Assembly (NCBI GenBank): GCA_018713425.1
Contig: DVOT01000158.1
Location: 1 to 11,484 of the forward strand
Length of the DNA: 11,484 nucleotides
Direction: 5' to 3'
Source: Alectryocaccomicrobium faecavium
Lineage (GTDB): Bacteria > Bacillota > Clostridia > Christensenellales > Aristaeellaceae
Shown here one piece after another: positions 6,749 to 11,484 of this stretch (positions are counted from its first letter, which is position 1; every line of letters begins with the position of its first letter). The translations under genes and the position numbers were made by a program. The notes below the pieces were generated by a model. That model was given only the letters and a program-made list of their open reading frames with translations, searched no databases and was not told the DNA's origin.

Positions 6749-6782
6749 GATCCGAAAGAGACGGGGAGTTCGTCTTAGGATC
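6749..6782 (+). promoter_or_regulatory. Possible leader hairpin ahead of the ribosome binding site
   Basis: GATCC (6749-6753) can pair with GGATC (6778-6782), with an inner GAGAC/GTCTT stem (6758-6762 and 6772-6776) after an internal loop. It lies just before the AAAGGAAGAGG ribosome binding region of the secreted protein gene. Pairing was judged by eye, and a regulatory role is speculative. Confidence 0.3.
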
Positions 6783-6802
6783 ATGGAAAGGAAGAGGTTT
6801 TC

Positions 6803-7687
6803 ATGCGCAAGTTCGTTCTGCTGCTGGTCTTGCTGCTGGCGCTTCCCGCCGCCGCGATGGCCGACGATTCCCAGTTCATCGAACACGAGCCGTTCGCGCT
6901 CGACGACAGCTGGGTGGAGGGCTCCACCCGCCCCGGCGAATACCACTACTATCCCTTCATCGTCGAGGAAGTGGGCCTGGTGACCGTGCGCGTGCAAATG
7001 TTCTGCGGTGGCCACGTGGAGCTGCTCGACGCTGATCTCATCGAGTGGGACGAGGGCTACTTCAACGGCACCATCGGCGCGCCGGAGACGCAGGACTTCG
7101 TCTACTATCTGGAACCGGGCGTCTATTGCCTGCGCAATGGCAGCGACAATTCGCAGGGCGACTTCCGCATCAAGGGCATCTTCGAGCCCTGCCCCAGCAC
7201 CGAGACCGCTGAGAGCGACGATTACCTCGGCGCGCAGGCGTTGCCCTCGGGCGAGACGCTCAGCGGCGTGCTCACCGAGTGGGACGGGCACGATTTCTAT
7301 ACCTTCACGCTCGACGCAGAAGAGCAGGTCTATCTCACCGCCAATACCACGCTGGAGAGCCTCATGCCCAACCTCACGCTCTACGACGGCGACATGGTGA
7401 AGATGTCGGAGGAGTACGGCTTCAAGGGTTATGCCGAGGAGTTCCTCCTGCCCGCCGGCACGTATTATATAGACGTGTGGGGCAACAAGGGCCCCTATAC
7501 CCTCAAGGCCGTCTATGAAGAGGATCTCCCCGCGACCGTACCCGCCGAGGAAGCGACCGAGGAGGAAGTGGATGTCCAAAACGAGAGCGACTCTTTCGAC
7601 ACCGCACCCGAAGAAGGCTTCACCGATCCCGACAGCTTCACGGAGGAGCTTGGCAGCCTGCTGTTCGACCTGCTCGACAGTTTCTAA
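6803..7687 (+). CDS. Secreted acidic protein with two tandem PPC-like beta-rich repeats
   Basis: The 294-residue protein has a clear signal peptide: basic MRK, hydrophobic core at residues 4-17, and a likely cleavage after AMA (18-20). Two related segments follow, about 29-128 and 139-240. Their ends match: DFVYYLEPGVYCLR-(8)-GDFRIKGIFE and AEEFLLPAGTYYIDV-(4)-GPYTLKAVYE. This pattern of a Phe/Tyr strand, PAGTYY and a closing strand resembles the bacterial pre-peptidase C-terminal (PPC) beta-sandwich. The last 55 residues are highly acidic and low in complexity, ending in a short hydrophobic stretch LLFDLLDSF. No protease domain, transmembrane anchor, LPxTG sorting signal or lipobox is visible. 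ATG at 6803 has AGAGG five bases upstream. It has its own promoter and a hairpin after the stop, so it is probably monocistronic. A role in binding at the cell surface is possible; the function is unknown. Confidence 0.85.
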   Translation: MRKFVLLLVLLLALPAAAMADDSQFIEHEPFALDDSWVEGSTRPGEYHYYPFIVEEVGLVTVRVQMFCGGHVELLDADLIEWDEGYFNGTIGAPETQDFVYYLEPGVYCLRNGSDNSQGDFRIKGIFEPCPSTETAESDDYLGAQALPSGETLSGVLTEWDGHDFYTFTLDAEEQVYLTANTTLESLMPNLTLYDGDMVKMSEEYGFKGYAEEFLLPAGTYYIDVWGNKGPYTLKAVYEEDLPATVPAEEATEEEVDVQNESDSFDTAPEEGFTDPDSFTEELGSLLFDLLDSF

Positions 7688-7708
7688 CAGCGCCAGTCCA
7701 AAAACGGA

Positions 7709-7745
7709 CAGGGCCGTCCACGCAAGTGCTTGCGGGGCGGCCCTG
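7709..7745 (+). terminator. Hairpin after the acidic secreted protein gene
   Basis: CAGGGCCG (7709-7716) pairs with CGGCCCTG (7738-7745). The stem continues inward by a T-G wobble and CC/GG, then CGCAAG/CTTGCG (7721-7726 and 7729-7734) after one unpaired A. The combined stem is about 17 bp, 21 bases after the stop. No T-run follows, so it is called a terminator from position and stem strength. Confidence 0.7.
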
Positions 7746-7853
7746 CGTCTGTCATCGCACAAATCCCCCATCCCCTGCCTGTTCTCCCTCGCCTGCCATG
7801 TTGCCCACGCCCGACACTCGTACAGCCCGTACAATCTCCGGCAAAATTTGCGC

Positions 7854-7882
7854 TTGACGCAGAAATGCAAATGTGCTATCCT
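7854..7882 (+). promoter_or_regulatory. Promoter of the GH127 gene
   Basis: TTGACG (7854-7859), a 17-base spacer and TATCCT (7877-7882) preceded by TGC (extended -10). The expected start site is near 7889. An 11-base palindrome, GCAAAATTTGC (7841-7851), and a direct repeat of CGTACA (7819 and 7828) lie immediately upstream, where an activator could bind. Confidence 0.8.
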
Positions 7883-7887
7883 TTGTG

Positions 7888-7904
7888 TAGAATGCCACAT
7901 TCTA
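7888..7904. promoter_or_regulatory. Perfect 17-bp palindrome at the GH127 transcription start (candidate operator)
   Basis: TAGAATG, CCA, CATTCTA is a perfect 7-bp inverted repeat with a 3-base centre. It begins six bases after the -10 box and so covers the predicted start site, the classic position for a repressor site. As RNA it would be only a weak hairpin. The regulator is not identifiable from this window. Confidence 0.6.
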
Positions 7905-7913
7905 GCAACATAC

Positions 7914-7919
7914 AGGAGG
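7914..7919 (+). promoter_or_regulatory. Ribosome binding site deciding the GH127 start
   Basis: AGGAGG is one base before an ATG at 7921 but seven bases before the in-frame ATG at 7927. Normal spacing therefore favours 7927. Confidence 0.8.
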
Positions 7920-7926
7920 AATGCGT

Positions 7927-9792
7927 ATGTCCACCTATCAGATGGTATCTCATGAACAGATCAAGCTTGCTCCCGGCTTTTGGTACGACCGGCGCGAACT
8001 CGCGCGGAAAGTATCGTTGATGGCCGTTTACCACCGTTTTCGCGACACCGGCCGCTTCGACGCCTGGGATTTTACCTGGAAAGAAGGCGATCCCAACCGC
8101 CCGCACATCTTCTGGGACAGCGATATCGCCAAGTGGATCGAATCCGCTGCCTATTTGCTGGAAGAAGAAGAAAATGAAGAGGTTGAACTGATCATCGATG
8201 ATCTGGTAGACAAACTGGAAAAGCACCAGTGGGAAGACGGCTATTTTAACTGCTATTTCGGCCACCTGGCGCCGGAGGAGCGCTTCCAGCACTACACCGA
8301 CCACGAGCTGTATTGCCTGGGGCACCTGTTGGAGGCGGCCATTGCCTATAAGCGCGCCACGGGAAAGGACAAAATGCTGCGCCTGCTCATCCGCTATGTG
8401 GATCTGGTGGATCGTGTTTTTCGCGTGGAGCATTCGGCGGCTTTCGACACGCCTGGCCACGAAGAAATCGAATTGGCCCTCTTTAAGCTCTATGAAGAGA
8501 CCCACGAAGAGCGCTTTTTGACGCTGATGCGCTATTTCATCAACACGCGCGGATGCAGCGAGAAAGACCGCACTTACGATATATTCGAAAACAATCCCGC
8601 CTACGCGCAGGCGCACCTGCCCGTGCGCGAACAGCGCACAGCGGAAGGGCACGCCGTGCGCGCCACATACCTCTATTGCGCCATGGCCGATTTGGCCCGC
8701 CAGGACAAGGACGAAGCGCTGCTCGAGGCCTGCGACGCCCTTTTGGATAACATCGCCCACAAGCGCATGTACGTTACCGGCGGCATTGGCTCTTCGCACA
8801 TCGGCGAGGCCTTCACCGTCGATTACGACCTGCAGAACCGCTCGGCTTACGCGGAAACCTGCGCGGCCATCGGCCTGGCGCTGTTCGCGCGGCGCATGTC
8901 GCTGAACATTCCCAAGCGGCTGTACGCGGACGTGGCGGAACTGGCGCTGTACAACGGCATGCTCGCAGGCGTCTCGCTCGACGGCAAATCGTACTTCTAC
9001 GAAAACCCGCTGGAAGCGCATCCCGAACTGTTCCACCTGAACGAACGCTATCCCCGCTTAAAGGAGCACATGCCCATTTTACAGCGCAAAGAAGTGTTCG
9101 ATTGCTCTTGCTGCCCGCCCAACCTGCTGCGCACCATTGCTTCCATCGCGGACTTCGCCCTCTCCGAAGACGAGCGCGAGGTCTATGTCCACCATTACAT
9201 GCCCTGCGAGGCGCAAACCCGCTTTGGCACGCTCACCATGGAAACCGGCTATCCCTACGATGGCAAAATCGCGCTGACCGTCGGCTTCGATAGCGAAGTC
9301 ACCATCGGCCTGCGCATCCCCGGCTGGGCCACCGCGTACACCTTGCAGGTCAACGGCCAGCCCTACAAGGCCACCCTGCGCAACGGTTACGCGTTGATCA
9401 CGCACAGTTGGTCCGCGGGCGACACCATCACGCTGGATCTGCCCATGGAAGTGCGGCTGCTGCGCGCACATCCCGCCCTGCAGGAGGATTGCGGCCGCGT
9501 GGCCGTCATGCGCGGGCCCATCGTCTTCTGCGCCGAAGGCGTGGACAACGGCGCCCACCTCAAGGACATCGCCATCCGGCCATCCATGCCCTTCACCTAC
9601 GCCTGGAACGAAGCCTTGAACGTGCCCATGCTGCGCACCACGGCGACGCGCAGCGTCTGGCCGGAAAAGACCCGCATCTACACCAGCGACCCGGTCAAGC
9701 GCATCGGCGCTTCCCTCACGCTGATCCCCTATTTCGCCTGGGCCAACCGGGGCGAAAGCGAAATGCTCGTCTGGCTGCTGGAGCGCGAGTAA
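7927..9792 (+). CDS. GH127-family beta-L-arabinofuranosidase (HypBA1-like)
   Basis: The 621-residue glycoside hydrolase probably releases L-arabinose from beta-L-arabinofuranosides such as those on plant hydroxyproline-rich glycoproteins. There is no signal peptide, so it would act in the cytoplasm on imported oligosaccharides. The N-terminal two-thirds is the (alpha/alpha)6-barrel catalytic domain, and a beta-sandwich follows from about residue 430 (LRIPGWA, GRVAVMRGPIVFCAE). The residues known from Bifidobacterium HypBA1 are conserved: E294 in GEAFT matches acid/base E322; E310 and C312 in YAETCA match zinc ligands E338 and C340; C395 and C396 in CSCCPPN match the cysteine nucleophile C417 and ligand C418. 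The E294-E310 spacing of 16 equals that in HypBA1. It has its own promoter and operator-like palindrome and ends at a shared hairpin with the convergent MATE gene. Related families GH146 and GH142 are less likely. Confidence 0.93.
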   Translation: MSTYQMVSHEQIKLAPGFWYDRRELARKVSLMAVYHRFRDTGRFDAWDFTWKEGDPNRPHIFWDSDIAKWIESAAYLLEEEENEEVELIIDDLVDKLEKHQWEDGYFNCYFGHLAPEERFQHYTDHELYCLGHLLEAAIAYKRATGKDKMLRLLIRYVDLVDRVFRVEHSAAFDTPGHEEIELALFKLYEETHEERFLTLMRYFINTRGCSEKDRTYDIFENNPAYAQAHLPVREQRTAEGHAVRATYLYCAMADLARQDKDEALLEACDALLDNIAHKRMYVTGGIGSSHIGEAFTVDYDLQNRSAYAETCAAIGLALFARRMSLNIPKRLYADVAELALYNGMLAGVSLDGKSYFYENPLEAHPELFHLNERYPRLKEHMPILQRKEVFDCSCCPPNLLRTIASIADFALSEDEREVYVHHYMPCEAQTRFGTLTMETGYPYDGKIALTVGFDSEVTIGLRIPGWATAYTLQVNGQPYKATLRNGYALITHSWSAGDTITLDLPMEVRLLRAHPALQEDCGRVAVMRGPIVFCAEGVDNGAHLKDIAIRPSMPFTYAWNEALNVPMLRTTATRSVWPEKTRIYTSDPVKRIGASLTLIPYFAWANRGESEMLVWLLERE

Positions 9793-9801
9793 ACACATAG
9801 C

Positions 9802-9836
9802 GAAAAGGGGCCGTCCCTCGCGGGGCGGCCCCTTTC
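9802..9836. terminator. Bidirectional terminator between convergent GH127 and MATE genes
   Basis: GGGGCCGTCCC (9807-9817) pairs with GGGGCGGCCCC (9822-9832) through 11 bp including one T-G wobble, with a TCGC loop. An A-rich flank (AAAA) precedes it and TTT follows, so either strand gives a short U-tract. It begins ten bases after the GH127 stop and ends a few bases from the MATE stop, so it can serve both genes. Confidence 0.85.
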
Positions 9837-9837
9837 G

Positions 9838-11229
9838 TCATGCCGGTTTGTTTTCCTGCTCAAACAACTTTTCGCGCGTGATGTTCTTCAGCCACGTCCC
9901 CTTGCGGTAATGCCAGAAGATGAACGGCATCTTCACGAACTCATCCGTACACAAAAGCGCGTACACGGCGATCACTGGCAACTTCAGCACAAAGGCCGCG
10001 AGGAAGCCCAGCGGAATGGCGTAGCACCACATATCGATGACGTCGCACTTCAGGCCAAATTTGCTGTCCCCGCCGGAGCGGAAAATGCCGCAGACCAGCG
10101 TGGTGTTGAGCGCGGGGCCAAAGATATACACGCAATTGATATAGAGCATGACGCGCAGATATTCCCGCGCCGTGGCCGTCAACTCGGCGTAGCGCACCAC
10201 AAACGGCGAAATGGCCAAAATCACCAACCCGCCGCACGCGCCCAGCACCAGCGTTAGGTAAATGAGCTTGCGCGCGTACCGGCGCGCGTCCTCCAGGCGG
10301 TTTTCCCCGATCACCTTGCCCAGCAGAATGCCGCCCGCGCTGGCCATGGCAAAGCAGGCGATGGTGCCCAGATTGCGCACCACGGAAACCAGCGAATTGG
10401 CCGCCACCGCGTCCGAGCCCAAATGCCCAAGAATTACCGAGTATACGGAAAAGGCCACGCCCCATACGATGTCGTTGCCCAGCGCGGGCAGCGAAAGGCG
10501 GATGAAGTCGCCGGATAAGGCGCGATTTTTCACAAACAGGTTCCGCAGGCTGAGCTTGATATCCCGGCTATAGCGCGAAACGAACAGGCAGCAGACCAGC
10601 TCAATGATGCGCGAAAGCGCCGTGGCGATGGCCACGCCCGCCACGCCCATGCGCGGCGCGCCCAGCCAGCCGAAGATAAACACCGCGTTGAGGAACACGT
10701 TCAGCACGAAGGCGACCAGGTTCATCAGCATGGAAACCATCACGCGGCCCACGGAGCGCAGCACCGAAAGGTACACCTCAATCACGCCCCAGCACAGGTA
10801 GGTGACGCTCATGATGCGCAGGTATTCGCATCCCAGGCGGATCAATTCGGCGTCGTCCGTAAAAATGCGCATCATCCATTGCGGAACGCACAGCGCGGCC
10901 AGCGCGAAGGCCAGGGAAATGCCAATGGAAAAGCGCATGGCAATGCCCTCCACCACCTGCACCGCGCGCATATCGCCCTTGCCATAATACTGCGCGCACA
11001 GCATGGTCGCGCCCGTGCCCAGGCCATAGAACACCATGAACAGGATGTTGGCGTATTGCGTGGCCAGCGAAACCGCGGAAATCGCGTCCTGCCCCACGAA
11101 ATTGAGCATGATCACGTCTGCGGAATTCACCGCCGCGTTGAGCAAATTCTGGATGACTACGGGGATGAACAGGCGCCCGAGTTGCCGGTAAAACCCGCTA
11201 TCCCGCTCTTGGGCCTGCGTCTGGCTCAT
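9838..11229 (-). CDS. MATE-family multidrug/metabolite efflux transporter
   Basis: This 463-residue membrane protein has the length and hydrophobic pattern of the 12-helix MATE family, which exports drugs or metabolites in exchange for Na+ or H+. The first half contains family features: the N-terminal helix LFIPVVIQNLLNAAVNSADVIML, then FYGLGTGATMLCAQYYGKGD before helix 3. The second half repeats the layout (FIRLSLPALGNDIVWG, SLVSVVRNLGTIACFAMASAGGILLGKVIGE), the internal two-fold repeat of MATE proteins. There is no signal peptide; a short charged C-terminal tail follows the last helix. AGGAGG lies four bases before the ATG. The ATG overlaps the stop of the upstream ABC exporter by four bases (ATGA, 11226-11229), so the two are co-translated. 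The substrate is unknown. Confidence 0.94.
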   Translation of the reverse strand: MSQTQAQERDSGFYRQLGRLFIPVVIQNLLNAAVNSADVIMLNFVGQDAISAVSLATQYANILFMVFYGLGTGATMLCAQYYGKGDMRAVQVVEGIAMRFSIGISLAFALAALCVPQWMMRIFTDDAELIRLGCEYLRIMSVTYLCWGVIEVYLSVLRSVGRVMVSMLMNLVAFVLNVFLNAVFIFGWLGAPRMGVAGVAIATALSRIIELVCCLFVSRYSRDIKLSLRNLFVKNRALSGDFIRLSLPALGNDIVWGVAFSVYSVILGHLGSDAVAANSLVSVVRNLGTIACFAMASAGGILLGKVIGENRLEDARRYARKLIYLTLVLGACGGLVILAISPFVVRYAELTATAREYLRVMLYINCVYIFGPALNTTLVCGIFRSGGDSKFGLKCDVIDMWCYAIPLGFLAAFVLKLPVIAVYALLCTDEFVKMPFIFWHYRKGTWLKNITREKLFEQENKPA

Positions 11230-11484
11230 ACTGCCTCCTGCGCGCGGAACTGCGCGTCGTACAGTTCTTTATACACGCCGCCCCGCTCCATCAACTCCGC
11301 GTGCGTACCCTGCTCCTCGATGCCATGCTCGCCGATGACCACGATTTCATCCGCATTGCGGATGGTGGAAAGCCGGTGTGCGATCACCAGCGTGGTGCGC
11401 CCCTGCGCCAAGCGGTTCAGCGCGCTCTGAATGCGCACTTCCGTGGCGGTATCCAGCGCGCTCGTCGCCTCATCCAGGATCAGA
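11226..11484 (-). CDS. ABC exporter, C-terminal end of the ATP-binding domain (5' part outside window)
   Basis: The frame is open to the window edge and 85 residues are visible. The fragment begins in Walker B with LILDEATSALD (catalytic Glu and D-loop), then has the switch histidine in IAHRLSTIRNAD and the family ending GTHAELMERGGVYKELYDAQF. This pattern is typical of MsbA/LmrA-like exporters in which the ATPase is fused to a six-helix membrane domain, though the fusion itself lies outside the window. Such exporters often occur as a heterodimer pair in Firmicutes. It overlaps the MATE gene by ATGA, so both exporters form one transcription unit. The apparent GTG at 11438 is an internal valine, not a start. 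Confidence 0.93.
   Translation of the reverse strand, partial: LILDEATSALDTATEVRIQSALNRLAQGRTTLVIAHRLSTIRNADEIVVIGEHGIEEQGTHAELMERGGVYKELYDAQFRAQEAV

Noticed and set aside
7866..7880. Possible CcpA catabolite-response element in the GH127 promoter spacer
   Set aside because: ATGCAAATGTGCTAT departs from the consensus at three conserved positions, including the central CG, so the match is no better than chance.
6680..7900. Long minus-strand open frame antisense to the secreted protein
   Set aside because: The plus-strand frame has a signal peptide, repeats, promoter and ribosome binding site; the antisense frame has none and runs through the promoter regions.
7876..9036. Minus-strand frame antisense to the GH127 gene
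   Set aside because: The plus strand encodes a complete GH127 enzyme with all catalytic residues; the antisense frame shows no recognisable protein.

Overview
The window comes from a GC-rich Gram-positive-type genome, most likely an uncultured anaerobic member of the Clostridia. The support is the clostridial-type HutP-family protein, the strong AGGAGG ribosome binding sites, the BioY/PepF/MATE/GH127 gene mix, the promoters with TGn-extended -10 boxes, and short gene-to-gene spacing. Anything finer than class (for example a Christensenellales-like gut lineage) is a guess. Because of the GC richness, long open frames lie antisense to nearly every gene; they are not genes.

Left part (1-2102, plus strand): the 3' end of a BioY biotin-transporter gene overlaps the start of pepF, a complete M3-family zinc oligoendopeptidase. 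pepF ends at a strong hairpin (2113-2136) that lies between it and a convergent minus-strand operon.

Centre left (2193-5401, minus strand): a compact four-gene operon runs from a sigma-A-like promoter at 5373-5401. It encodes an RpiR-type sugar-phosphate-sensing regulator, a BaiN/HI0933-family flavoprotein (start overlaps by ATGA), a HutP-family protein (TTG start one base after the previous stop) and a GNAT acetyltransferase. The HutP-family protein has glycine where two of the three metal-binding histidines of Bacillus HutP lie, and no hut genes are nearby.

Centre (5488-7927): a sugar phosphate isomerase/epimerase-type TIM barrel (minus strand) has its own near-consensus promoter. A 427-base region then holds two divergent promoters and no convincing gene. 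It is followed by a secreted, very acidic protein with two tandem beta-rich repeats (plus strand), whose promoter carries an inverted repeat over the -35 box.

Right part (7927-11484): a cytoplasmic GH127 family beta-L-arabinofuranosidase (plus strand) has a promoter and a perfect 17-bp palindrome at the expected transcription start. It converges through a shared bidirectional hairpin on a minus-strand pair: an ABC exporter (only its C-terminal end is in the window) and a MATE efflux protein, again overlapping by ATGA.

The genes fall into independent transcription units: peptide and vitamin uptake, sugar metabolism with an RpiR regulator, arabinose-glycan breakdown, and drug or metabolite export. 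I see no phage, insertion sequence, CRISPR array, tRNA or rRNA. I did not find a clear new multi-gene system. The most unusual items are the altered HutP-family protein with its operon, the acidic secreted protein, and a recurring GGCCG-type hairpin at three gene ends.
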